From assembly GCA_025403435.1 (NCBI GenBank), contig CM046330.1:26661507-26725506 (forward strand): a stretch of DNA of 64,000 nucleotides, in the 5' to 3' direction. Within the stretch, counting starts at the first letter, position 1. The number at the start of each line of letters is the position of its first letter. Positions 1 to 10,243 of this stretch are shown piece by piece. The DNA comes from Artocarpus heterophyllus. Taxonomy: Eukaryota; Streptophyta; Magnoliopsida; Rosales; Moraceae. The position numbers and the translations under genes are program-made. The notes beneath the pieces are model-generated. The model made no database searches and had not been told where the DNA came from. It saw nothing but the letters and a program-made list of their open reading frames with translations.

Positions 1-1660
1 TGATTGTTTAAGGTTAAAGCAGTATAAGAATAATACTGTTTCAAAAATATGGATGAATAAGAAATGCTATAGCAATATAGAAAATATACCGGAAGTATAG
101 AAAAAATATTGTCAATATAAATTTAGACCGAACAAAGTTAGATAATATTGGAATTGCATTATGTGATGGATGAAAATAAGTATGGGAGGTTGTGAGACCT
201 CATAAATTTTATGGAAAGGAATACTGACAATATAGGAAAAATATTGTCACTATAAATTTGACTGTGTAAAAAGTAATGTGCCTTTATGGTTGAAAACTTG
301 CCACCATACCCCTTGGGTGGCCAAGTCAAATCTTGCCAAATTACCCCAAATAATGGTAAGGAGATGACTCATGGTGGTGAGTCATCAAAGTTATAAAAAA
401 AAAATCAAGTTTTGTTTACTTATTTAAGGAACCAAAAAAATGAAATAAAAATGTTCATCTTCTTCCTCCCAAAAACCACCCCTCCCTAGGAATCCTCTCG
501 CAAATTTTTGATGAGTTACAAGCCTCCAAGTTATGTTGTGGGGCAAATCAAGTATAAGGTAAACCTTAAAACTTCTCCCTATTGTGTACTAGGGTTTTGT
601 TTAAGTTTTTGATAGAATTTTTATGGTGAGGTATGGGCTTGATGTCAAGGGAATTTGGAAGCTTTCAAGTGCTAAAAAGTGAGGACAAGCACTTTGCATG
701 GATTAGGTAAAATCCTAGACTTTTTAATTAAGCTAAAGTATATGCTTTATTATGCATATCAAGTGTTTGATGAAATGTTTAAGCTATGGCATATAATATG
801 GACATTATGGCATGATTGGTTTATGTTCTATAATGATGGTGATGATGATGGAAAGAAGGAAAGTAAGGGTTTTGAAGTTAAAAATGGAAAATCGTTAAAC
901 TTTGTAAAGTTTAACTAGTTTTAGAGGAATGGAGCCTTGAGGGCCTTAGAGGCCAATTTATATTCCAAACATGGTATAAAATTTGCCAACATAGTGAGGG
1001 AAGCAACTTTTGTGAAGAAAGTTCTATAAAATTCTAAAAGGACTAAATTGCTAAGTTTTACAAAGGCTCGGTAGATTTGAAAATCAGCTAAAAAGTCCAC
1101 CTAAATGATGGAATTTCAAGAAAGTTAAAACATGAAAGTTGTAGAACACATTAAAACTATTAAGACAACATGAACAGTTTTCCAATATTCAGCTTGGTTG
1201 AGGAGTTATGATTTTTCAAAATTTTGAGCTCAAAATTTCATGAAATGGAAACATTATGAAAAGTTTAGAATTCGATCAAGGAGCTTTTATGAGTATCGTT
1301 CCTTGTGAAAAACTGAATTTATGGTATAAAATAGTTGTTTTTGGTTCCAGGGGCAAAAATGTAAAGATTTTTGTGTTTCAGGCTAAAATTGTAAAATTAT
1401 GTGAAACTGGGTTTTCACCAAGGAGCATTAGGTTCCTGCACTACTGTGAGCAATGAATAATCATAGATGCTAGGTTTTAAAGGATTTAAAGTTTAGTCAA
1501 GAAAAGAAAAGAAACGAACGTTAAGGGCAAAATAGTCATTTTATGAAAAATGGCCAAAACAGACCCGAAACGCTCGATGTGAGGAAATGTTCCTTAGTGG
1601 AAATTTTTTCGTAATATGTAGGTCATGGAATGGTAAAGTTAAGCAATGAGTTTTATAAAG
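1..1660 (+). repeat. Decayed Tekay-like LTR fragment (left edge of window)
   Basis: No gene is visible; the short open frames at 679-918 and 1256-1456 have no recognisable domain. The stretch around 1120-1250, with a motif like ATGAAAGTTGTAGA followed by an AT-rich ATGATTTTTCAAAA, resembles the reverse complement of the LTRs of element A (near 15000 and 43400). The preceding 'aaaaggactaaattg' and the GAGTCATCAA-type text near 380 also have counterparts there. This suggests an old, plus-oriented LTR of the same broad family, cut by the window edge and by the junction with the next element near 1660-1700. No LTR end or TSD could be placed. This is inference from shared text, not an alignment. 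Confidence 0.4.
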
Positions 1661-1689
1661 TTACGAAATAGATGAAAAACCCGTTAAGG

Positions 1690-2172
1690 GTAACAAGTAG
1701 TCAGTTTGAGGGTGACAAGTAGTCGAAAACAATAGCTTAGTCCCTAACTTAGCCCACAAAGTCTTCCAAAAGTAGCTTAAGAACTTGGTGTCCCTATCAG
1801 AAATAATTGTCCTAGGCATTCCATGAAGTCTCACAATTTCCCTAAAGAACAAATTAGCAACATTGGAAGCATCATCTGTCTTGTGGCATGGAACAAAATG
1901 GGCCATCTTGGAAAACCTATCCATGACCACAAATATCAAGTCTCTTCCCCGTTTAAACCTAGGCAAACCTAACACAAAATCTATCGAAATATCAGCCCAG
2001 GGTTCACTAGGTATTGGTAAAGGAGTGTACAAACCGTGGGGCTACATTCTTGATTTAGCCTGCCTACAAGTTACACATCTACCACAAAGCCTCTCAACAT
2101 CTCTTTTCATATGTGGCCAATAGAAGTGTTCTTGCAACACCGTCAAAGTCTTCATTACTCCAAAATGTCCCA
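1690..2172 (-). pseudogene. Element E integrase remnant, truncated in the catalytic core
   Basis: The minus strand encodes the start of a Ty3/gypsy integrase: a zinc-binding segment ending in [12 protein letters not shown] near 2050-2090, then the core with the first catalytic Asp in [13 protein letters not shown] and the second in [10 protein letters not shown]. The frame runs to CHPQTD and then leaves the family, so the third catalytic residue (the Glu that normally follows HPQTDGQ) is missing. The break coincides with a short imperfect direct repeat (GACTACTTGT[C/T]ACCC, two copies about 22 bp apart, 1687-1723). A stop separates it from the zinc region, so the product would be dead as an integrase. 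Confidence 0.8.
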
Positions 2173-3756
2173 TCAATCCTCCCCCATGGGATTCTCTACT
2201 AGCAAATCTCTTAATGAACAATTAGGCACACACAATTTATTCTCCCAAAACAAGAATCCCTCATGCCTAAAGTACTTACCACTAGCAAATCTCTCACAAG
2301 CTTGATACTCAGTACTAAAGTCACGGTCATTAGCATATAACTCTTTAATATGTTCAAAACCCAGTAGTTTAGCATTAAGAGTTGAGATTAAGACATACCT
2401 GCTAGAAAGTGCATCGGCAACAACGTTTTCCTTACCTTGCTTGTAGCGAATGACATACGAAAATGTCTCTATGAATTCCAACCAACGAGCATGCCTCTTG
2501 TTCAGCTTGTGTTGGCCCTTCAAGTGTTTCAGGGACTCATGATCGGTGTGAATCACGAACTCCTTAGACCATAGGTAGTGCTGCCACGTCTCTAATGCCT
2601 GAACCAATGCATACACCTCTTTATCATAAGTTGGGTAATTAAGAGTTGTCCCATTCAGCTTCTCACTGAAATATGCTATTGGTCTCCCTTCCTGCATTAA
2701 AACAACGCCAATACCAACACCTGAAGCATCACATTCAATCTCAAAAGTTTTGAAAAAATTAGGTAAAGATAACAATGGTACATTAGTCAACTTCTCCTTG
2801 ATTAACTGAAATGACTTTTCTTGCTCTTCTCCCCATCTAAACCCAACATTCTTCTTGATCACTTTAGTTAGTGGTGCGGCTATAGTACTGAAATCTTTCA
2901 TAAACCGCCGGTAGAAACTAGCAAGTCCATGAAAACTCTGTACGTTTCCCACACTAGTTGGACTTGGCCACTCCTGGATGGCTTGCACCTTTTCTTCATC
3001 AACCTGTATACTTTGAGCACTAACAACAAAACCAAGAAACACAAGCTTATCTATGCAAAAGGTACACTTCTCGAAGTTAGCATACAACTTCTCCTTTCTA
3101 AGCACATCCAAAACAGATTTTAAATGCGCTACATGTTGGTCCATGTCTTTGTTATAAATGAGTATATCATCAAAATACACAACAACAAACCTGCTAATAA
3201 ATGCATGTAATACATGATTCATTAAACGCATAAATGTACTTGGAGCATTAGTTAAACCAAATGGCATTACCAACCACTCATACAGTCCATATTTTGTCTT
3301 AAAGGTAGTTTTCCATTCATCACCTTCTTTCAAGCGTATTTGATGGTATCCACTTTTCAAATCAATTTTTGAGAACACAGAAGCACCATGGAATTCATCC
3401 AACATATCATCTAAATGAGGAATAGGATGGTGATACTTTACCGTGATATTGTTAATGGTTCTGCAATCTACGCACATCCTCCATGTCCCATCCCTCTTAG
3501 GCACGAGTAAGACTAGAATGTCGCATGGGCTCATACTTTCTCTCACGTACCCCTTTTTTATAAACTCACTGACCTGCCTTTGAAGCTCTTTTGTCTCCTC
3601 AGGGTTGCTTCTATAAGCTGGTCGGTTTAGAATGGAAGCGCCAGGTACAAAATCAATCTGATGTTCTATTCCCCGCATTAGCGACAAACCATCAGGCACC
3701 TCATCCGGAAATACATCCTTGAATTCCTGCAATAGAGAAACAATAGAACTAGGCAA
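2173..3756 (-). pseudogene. pol: Element E reverse transcriptase and RNase H
   Basis: An open frame of 527 codons on the minus strand. It begins at the RT-proximal linker ([17 protein letters not shown]), followed by RT motifs: [24 protein letters not shown], the [12 protein letters not shown] box and the catalytic YFDDILIY near 3160-3190. RNase H follows ([33 protein letters not shown]), then the start of the integrase zinc region ([13 protein letters not shown]). RT makes the cDNA and RNase H removes template RNA. The domain is unusually well preserved for a truncated element, but it is separated from protease by a frameshift/stop region at 3757-4050 and ends in a stop before the integrase. 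Confidence 0.9.
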
Positions 3757-3843
3757 TGCAGGGTCAAGTTCGTTAGTGTTAAAAGCGCCTCTTTGTACAA
3801 AAGTAAAATCATTGGCTGATTTGAAAACATTGCCCTTTTAATT

Positions 3844-5716
3844 TCACCACCTCTCGCATAAGTTTGTTTTTCTCTTTGCTTTTCTCTCATTGGCTGATTG
3901 TGAATTTTTTTTAGCCCTCTCAATTTTCTCTCCCTTACTCTCTTTGCTCTCCTTTGTCTCGGCCATCTCTTCTTTTTTTCTCTCACTGGCCGAACTCTCT
4001 CTTTGCACTCCAACTCTTGATTTTTCTCCACTCTTCATTTTTTTTATCACTTTCTCTCTGTAAGCTCACTTGGTCTTCATAGACCTGTTTTGGTGTTAAC
4101 GGAACAAGAGTGATCATTTTTTGATTGTGATCAAATGAGTACTTGTTGGTGAAACCATCATGTTTAACTCGCCGATCAAATTGCCATGGTCTGCCTAATA
4201 ACAAATGCCCAGCTTGCATCGGAACCACATCGCACAAAACTTCATCTTCATATCTTCCAATGCGAAAAGAAACTAACACTTGCTTATGCACCTTTACCTC
4301 ACCACTATCATTTAACCATTGCAATTTATATGGTCGAGAATGCTTACTTGTTGGCAGCCCTAACTTCTCTACCATGGTTGAGCTAGCAACATTAGTACAA
4401 CTCCCACCACCAATAATCACACTACATACCTTGTTTTGGACGTGGCACCTAGTGTGGAAGATGTTTTCCCGTTGCACCTCTTCATCTTCTTCTTTGGCTT
4501 GTACACTTAAAGCTCTCCTTGTAACCAACAATTCTCCTTGGACAGCACACTCCTCATCGTCGGCATCCTCTAATGAAGGCATAGAATCGTTGTTCGAATC
4601 TTCATCGGTTTCAATCTCTCCATTGTCCCGCATCACCATAGCTTGTTTGTTCGGACATTGGCTTGCTATGTGACCCCTGCCTTGACATTTAAAACATTTA
4701 ATATCATGATTTCGAGTAGTGGAAGAATCAGATTTACCTTAATTCCCATGGCTGGCCACCTCTTGTTTTTGCTCGGTCTTTGGCTTGGTGTTGGGTTGCT
4801 TCTCATCTTTCTTCCACTGGTTCATTTTCCAAGCCAATGTACTCGGGCTTTGGCTGGGACGTGAGTTACTGCCCCTCCTCATAAGTTGATTCTCAATTTT
4901 GATAGCCATGTGCACCATGTCCTCCAACTCCACATAATGTTGTAACTCAATGGCAATATCTCGGTTCAAGCCCGCCAAAAACCTCGCCATTGTAGCCTCC
5001 CGATCCTCCTCAATATTTGCCTGAATCATCATAACCTCCATCTCCTTATAGTACTCCTCCACACTCCGGTTGCTCTGCTTAAGATTTTGTAGTTTGTTGT
5101 ACAACTCTCGATAGTAGTAAGTTGGAACAAATCGCTTCCTCATCACGGTCTTCATCTCTTCCCATGACTCAATAGGTCGCTCTCTATTTCGTCTCCTGTT
5201 TATAACAAGCTGATCCCACCAGGTAATAGCATAATCAGAAATTTCAATTACATCCAGTTTTACCTTCTTCACCTCGGAATAGTTGTGGCAATCAAAGACG
5301 AACTCCATTTTCTTCTCCCATTCTAGGTACGCTTCTGGATTGGATTTGCCTTGAAATGATGGTATCTTCATTTTTATGCCTCTCAAACTATCATTTTCCC
5401 GGTTCCTAACTCCTCTATCCTGTCTAAATCTCCGGTGACTACCCGCTGAATCTTCTCCTTCATCAAACTCTTCCCCATCAATCCTGTAGTAGTCATCAAC
5501 CTCTCCTCTAACAGGAACCCTGTCCCGCCTACATGCATGAGGAACATGTTGCGGCTGTTCCACATGTGCGTTTTCTATCCAGTCTATCCTCTCATGAAGT
5601 TGTCCTAACTCTCCCCTCAACAATCGCCTCATCTCCCCTATCATCCCTTCCATAAGGAGTTTTGGACCAACTACACCAAAGGCACCCTCAATAGTGTTCT
5701 TGTTGTTGTTTGACAT
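3844..5716 (-). pseudogene. gag: Element E gag and protease, with protease active-site Asp lost
   Basis: The start chosen is the ATG at 5716 (MSNNNKNTIEGAF); the frame opens further upstream but there only reads a poly-Lys run. Gag has the retrotransposon core (PSFQGKSNPEAYLEWEKK, then WWDQLVINRRRN and WEEMKTVMRKRFVPTYYY), a linker, one in-frame TAA at 4739-4741, and a CCHC knuckle CFKCQGRGHIASQC just after it near 4660-4690. The frame continues into an acidic linker and a retropepsin-like domain, VIIGGGSCTNVAS. The family normally has Asp before the first Gly (D-G-GSC type), so the catalytic Asp reads as Gly here. A frameshift near 4020 leads into a Lys/Glu-rich linker. The product is not expected to process itself. 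Confidence 0.85.
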
Positions 5717-6350
5717 TTTTTTTTTTTTTGCAAAACAAAGTAAGAAACAATGCAAAGGACCTTACCACACTCCCTTACGTGTTTCACTCGTGAAATGGTT
5801 CACTCAATTTCACTCGTGTTTGCACTCAATACTTTCAGCTTTTATCCACTCTAATGCTCTCGCCTCTATGCCTTTTTCCACTCGGTAATTCTCACTCGGT
5901 TCCTATAAAACTAGTCAAATCAATATCAAAATTTCCTTGACAATTCACAAATAGATTACCAAGGAAGCTCAGATTAGAAACAAGAATATAATAGGCATAG
6001 ATAATTTAGGCTTTCGAAAATCACACCCAAAAGGAACGAAATTTGAGCAAAAAATTTTGGTCTTTGCAGGGAATTCAATTTTGGGTTCCTTAAACTAGGA
6101 ATAACAAGAGTTTAAAAAAAAATTAAGGAAGGTTCCCATAATTTTTTTTTTCGGATCCTCTTGTTTTTCTTCTTTTCCTTTTTTTTTTCTTTCTTTCTTT
6201 TCTTTTCAGATCTTTTTTTTTTTTTTTTGTTTAAGACTCTAAATTCGACTTTTTTTTTTTACCCGACTTTGATAATGGAAATCAAAACTCATGAATAACT
6301 GAAACAAACATAAACTAAGGGAATTGATAAACAAAACCTGATTACAACAT
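5717..6350 (-). other. Element E leader (5' untranslated region)
   Basis: Between the primer-binding site and gag ATG. It holds no gene, only poly-T/poly-A runs (6150-6260) and short degenerate repeats of a CACTCG(T/G)-type motif near 5770-5900. Nothing else is supportable. Confidence 0.5.
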
Positions 6351-6366
6351 CGCTTTGATTACCAAA
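6351..6366 (-). promoter_or_regulatory. Element E degenerate primer-binding site (initiator Met tRNA type)
   Basis: Immediately inside the 5' LTR the minus strand reads TTTGGTAATCAAAGC. This is the common TGGTATCAGAGC initiator tRNA-Met site with one inserted base and one G-to-A change. Its position next to the LTR edge supports the call. Confidence 0.6.
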
Positions 6367-7198
6367 TGATACGAACCCCGCCAAGAACTGACGCGACCCT
6401 AACCAAAATCGGTCTCTAAGATCAAAATTCCTAATAGGTTTTGAATGGAACCGTGTCCCGATGCCTAACAAGAAGCACGAACCTTGGTATACGAGAACGC
6501 CACAATCAGCTATGGACGGACTAATTGATGAGTCTATGAATGCTACAGAATTTTTCAATAAGTTTGAATAGTTCGTCTAAGAACCGAGAGAATTAAACCT
6601 CAAATTGTGTGTTAAAAAAACTTATATCCATTGATTGAAATTCGTTACAATATATAGGGGTTTCCCCTTTGCGAATTTTCAGCTCCTAATTGCCCATGGA
6701 ATTCAGGCAAATCAATTACCAAAAAAAACGTCTAATCTAAAGCAAATAAGGTAAGTTCCCTTAATGGCTTAAAAGCTTTACAATAATAGGAAATAAAAGA
6801 AACGCATGTTTCTTAAAAAAAAAGGAAACTAGACAATAAAATGGTAAATAGTTGATTCTTCTCGCCACTTGTCGCCTCAAAATGGGAAAGTAATTGAAAT
6901 GGAAAGTAGCTTGATTATTTGCAGCCATATGGTGCTAATCACTTGTTGATTCTGCAAACATGATTACTCGGTCCCTTCTAGAACTTGAATCATGCATTTG
7001 TTGGTCTAGATGTTACATGCAATTCCCTCAATGGGCCTCCATGCAATAGCTTGAGCCCAAGTTGCTTGAATCAGCCCAATAAGTGTTTCTTTGAACTTCT
7101 TCACATGAGCTCTCGTAACCAGACCAATGGAAACTTGAATTGGATCTGAATATGTCTCATCCCACGTGCTCTTGCTTGTGCCAACGATGTCCTTATCA
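6367..7198 (-). repeat. Element E 5' LTR (832 bp)
   Basis: On the minus strand the LTR begins TGATAAGGAC (7198) and ends TTCGTATCA (6367), giving the TGATA...TATCA ends typical of these elements. A TATA-like CCTATATATTG lies at 6648-6660 on the minus strand, suitable for a retrotransposon promoter. No partner LTR was found in the window, so the right-hand border is inferred from the terminal inverted pentamer and the position of the primer-binding site. Confidence 0.6.
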
Positions 7199-7245
7199 AA
7201 TATACTGAAAACTGAAGCTTGGGCTTAGTTTTGAATCAAAACTTT

Positions 7246-7376
7246 AAGTGGAAGAAGAAAGAGAAAGAGAGGCAGTGAGAGAGAGTGAAACGAGAGAAGA
7301 GAGAGAGAGAGAGAAAGAGAATGAGAGGGAGAGAGTGAGAGAAAGAAATAAATAGAGAGAGGGAGAGCAAAACTGA
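7246..7376. repeat. GA-rich purine tract (low complexity)
   Basis: Nearly pure G/A on the plus strand, with runs of (GA)n around 7296-7320. It produces an apparent Ser/Leu-rich open frame on the minus strand that I regard as an artefact of composition. Confidence 0.85.
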
Positions 7377-7386
7377 TGAGGAAATT

Positions 7387-7460
7387 CAAATACAGACCAC
7401 GTCTTTTTTCAAAATCGTGTGACATCCATGATTTTAAAAAAAGACGTGGTCTGTATTTGA
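7387..7460. repeat. Perfect 23-bp inverted repeat (hairpin)
   Basis: The left arm 7387-7409 (beginning CAAATACAGACCACGTC) is the exact reverse complement of the right arm 7438-7460 (ending GACGTGGTCTGTATTTG), with a 28-base loop. The loop starts CAAAATC and ends GATTTTAA, so pairing partly extends inwards. It lies directly after the GA tract. It could be a tiny MITE, a foldback remnant or a small-RNA hairpin; sequence alone does not decide. Confidence 0.8.
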
Positions 7461-8725
7461 CAAATTATTTTGTTTCAAAATTTAAAATAACAAATACAAA
7501 TAAAAATAATTAAGAGTAATTAAAAATTATTAAAATAATAAAAAAATAACATTAATTTAAAAATTTTAAAAAATAATCAAATAAATTTTAAAACATTTAT
7601 TATGAAACACTAATCTACCATTTAATCTACTAAAAACTACTTAATTAATTTCAGGCGTTACATCTTCTCTACTCCTAGACTGACCCACGCCTCCCCTTCT
7701 ATCAGAAGCTCCCACCAGGGCAAGCTTCTCTCCCCAGTGATGTCATCTCCCGCCCAGGTACCGAGCCACTCTCTCCAAGTAGGCCATGGAAAAGCCACAA
7801 ATCTTTCATCCCCCACTCCCTCAGGCCCTAGATCTACCTTCCCCGTCGACCATTCTGGCCAGATCATGCCAGCGCGAAACCCCACCAACCCTCCGTCCTC
7901 CCAGCTCCAGCCAAGCTTCTTCCTTGAGTCCTCGATGGTTCCTCCCACTCCCATCTACTAATTGAAGAACTCCCACCTCCTCTCAAGAGCCAAAAGTCTG
8001 GCAGCCACCCCAAAGATAGCACCGAACGGCAGCCCAAGGAAGAGAGGGGAAGACGGCACAATTTTGAAGAGAAACCTAATAAACAAGTTTTGGAGCCTCA
8101 CCTTTTAAAAATCTTGTAGCAGTGGTTTTTTTTTCCCCCCAAAGAAGATTTCAAACACCCAGTGTTTCTACAAGTGAACGTCAGTTCTACCGGCAGGTAT
8201 TTCTATTGCGATATTTCCTTTTCTATGGTCGTTGGTCGTTGCCCCTTGAAGGGTCCAGATGTCCAAACCACTTTTACATTATTCCTAATTAAATAAAAAT
8301 AGTGAGAAAATGGAGGCTTAGAATTTCTGTTCGCAATAGAAGAGTAGGAAACTGGGAACAGTGGGTTTTAAAGTGAAGAGTAAGGGAGAAGAAATTTTCG
8401 AGATGAGAGATTGAATAATTCATTTGTTTGTTGTTGTCGAAGTGGATTCTTGTCGAGCATCGTCTGGCCAACTGCATTTCTCACTTGGAACTGGATAACG
8501 CTGCAAAGATTTTCATTTTTCCAATATATTTAATATATACCCAATACGATATTGGATTGTGGAGTGATGAAGTGGGTATCAGTCAAAACAAAGCTGCCAA
8601 CTTTTCAGAACATAATATACGCATATGCATACAAGGCCAATAGATGCTTCCTCATTTTTCATTTGCAAACTCTTCCTCATCATTCAAAGTTGGAATTTCT
8701 GATGTATTTATCTTCCAAATTTTAA
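7461..8725. other. Intergenic, no supportable gene
   Basis: 7461-7650 is extremely AT-rich. 7660-8060 is GC-richer with overlapping short open frames on both strands but no recognised domain. 8060-8725 is AT-rich. No LTR ends or inverted repeats were seen beyond those listed. Confidence 0.5.
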
Positions 8726-8885
8726 GGTGTTTGGAAGGATAGTGGGAACCACTTTTACTGTAGCATGTGAAAGTTTTATACTGTAGCATCTTTTTATTAT
8801 TATTATTATACAATGTGAGAGCTTTATACTGTTTATAACTAAGTTTACGGTGAAAACTGAATAGTGGAAACCACTGTCAAACACC
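8726..8885. mobile_element. Putative small MITE with GGTGTTTG ends
   Basis: The left end reads GGTGTTTGGAAGGATAGTGG and the right end CCACTGTCAAACACC; the terminal GGTGTTTG and the inner AGTGG are in inverted orientation. The ~160-bp interior repeats ACTGTAGCAT and TTTATACTGT and has no coding capacity. A clean TSD was not found, so the superfamily is unassigned. Confidence 0.5.
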
Positions 8886-9534
8886 CTCGCATTATCCTTA
8901 ACTAATTAAAATAATAGCCTCACTAATTCAAACGAAATCATGGGATAAAGTATAGATATAGGTACTCATGTTCACATTTTGTAGAATGGATGTCTATACT
9001 TGAGTTTCATAAATTAGGTATAGTATTTCATTCCTAAGACAAAAAAATGAAAACGTATTTTTAAATCATTACCTACGGATGTCATACGCGTAATACGTAT
9101 CTTATTCAGGATTTCTAAATCTTTTACGATATCGTATAACTATTGCCACTTACACGAAATATATTTTGTGTGTATAACAACATAAATGGCGAAATAACTT
9201 TGAGATGTTTACGATATGCCCCTTTTCAATACAAAATCCAACTGACAAAAACAGATCATCTCTACAGTACAAAACAAAATTAACATATAAAATATGGTCC
9301 TTCTACAGTCCACTTTATCTTGGCTGTTGGTTAGGATTACATGGAATTATTTAATAACATAAAAGCAATCTCACCGTCAAAATTCATTGAGGGCATTTAA
9401 GGACGCCAATGGGGGTTGCAACTTACAGCCGGATTGCTACTGGTTAAGTAAAGTACAAAGAACTTGGAAAAAAAATAATTTATTTACCTGGTTGAGGTTC
9501 TAGTCCGTATAAAAATAAAATAATAAAAAAAAAT
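8886..9534. other. AT-rich intergenic DNA
   Basis: No open frame, repeat border or regulatory motif that I can support. Confidence 0.5.
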
Positions 9535-10243
9535 CAGCCAACAGTCTAAGAAACGTTTCTTCCCTTTTTTTGTTTTTTTTGTTTTTTTTTGTTTTTTTTC
9601 CTTCTTGTCTCTTTTTTTTTTCAACGTTTTTCTTTCACATTAGTCCACTCTTCCATCTTTTTTTCTTCTTTCTTTCTCCATGTTGCACTTTTATTTTAAG
9701 TAGAGTTTTATAATACAACAATGTGTTTTGTCATTTTGCTTCAGTTTTTATTAATCTTTTCTTTCTTTTTCTTATTCTTCTTGCTTTTTTTTTTTTGCCA
9801 TTATACGTTTTTGTAATTTTTAATTGCACAATCTTATATGTTTATTTCCATATGTGTATCATTTAGATACAGCCCCCCCCCCCAACAAAAAAAAAAAAAA
9901 AAAGAACCAGCCAATAGTCTAAGAAACGTTTCTTCCCTTTTTTTGTTTGTTCTTTTTTATTTTTTTTATTTTTCCTTCTTGTCTCTTTTTTTTTTTCAAC
10001 GTTTTTCTTTCACATTAGTCCACTCTTCCATCTTTTTTTCTTCTTTCTTTCTCCATGTTGCACTTTTATTTTAAGTAGAGTTTTATAATACAACAATGTG
10101 TTTTGTCATTTTGCTTCAGTTTTTATTAATCTTTTCTTTCTTTTTCTTATTCTTCTTGCTTTTTTTTTTGCCATTATACGTTTTTGTAATTTTTAATTGC
10201 ACAATCTTATATGTTTATTTCCATATGTGTATCATTTAGATAC
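9535..10243. repeat. 336-bp tandem segmental duplication with poly-C/poly-A junction
   Basis: Copy 1 is 9535-9870 and copy 2 is 9908-10243. Both run from CAGCCAA[C/T]AGTCTAAG to CATTTAGATAC with the same pyrimidine-rich interior. They are separated by 37 bp made of a C run followed by a long A run (about 9871-9907). The copies differ mainly in homopolymer lengths. The open frame spanning the second copy is a Phe/Leu/Ser-rich artefact of the T-rich strand. Confidence 0.85.

Larger units (their letters stand above)
1690..7198 (-). mobile_element. Element E: truncated Ty3/gypsy retrotransposon (5' LTR to partial integrase)
   Basis: Reading right to left: a 5' LTR (6367-7198), a damaged primer-binding site, a leader, gag, protease, reverse transcriptase, RNase H and an integrase that breaks off after its second catalytic Asp. 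The order PR-RT-RH-IN is that of Ty3/gypsy. The gag type (PSFQGKSNPEAYLEWEKK) and compact pol suggest a chromovirus, but the C-terminal end that would carry a chromodomain is missing, so the lineage is not settled. The 3' LTR is absent from its expected place; the sequence left of about 1690 looks like another element. No TSD can be tested. Confidence 0.8.

Noticed and set aside
7225..7425. Ser/Leu-rich frame on the minus strand
   Set aside because: Pure product of the GA tract.
7658..8061. Overlapping frames on both strands in a GC-richer block
   Set aside because: Could be an exon by composition, but no recognisable domain or splice context.
9838..10074. Phe/Ser-rich frame
   Set aside because: Reads T-rich low-complexity DNA across the duplication joint.
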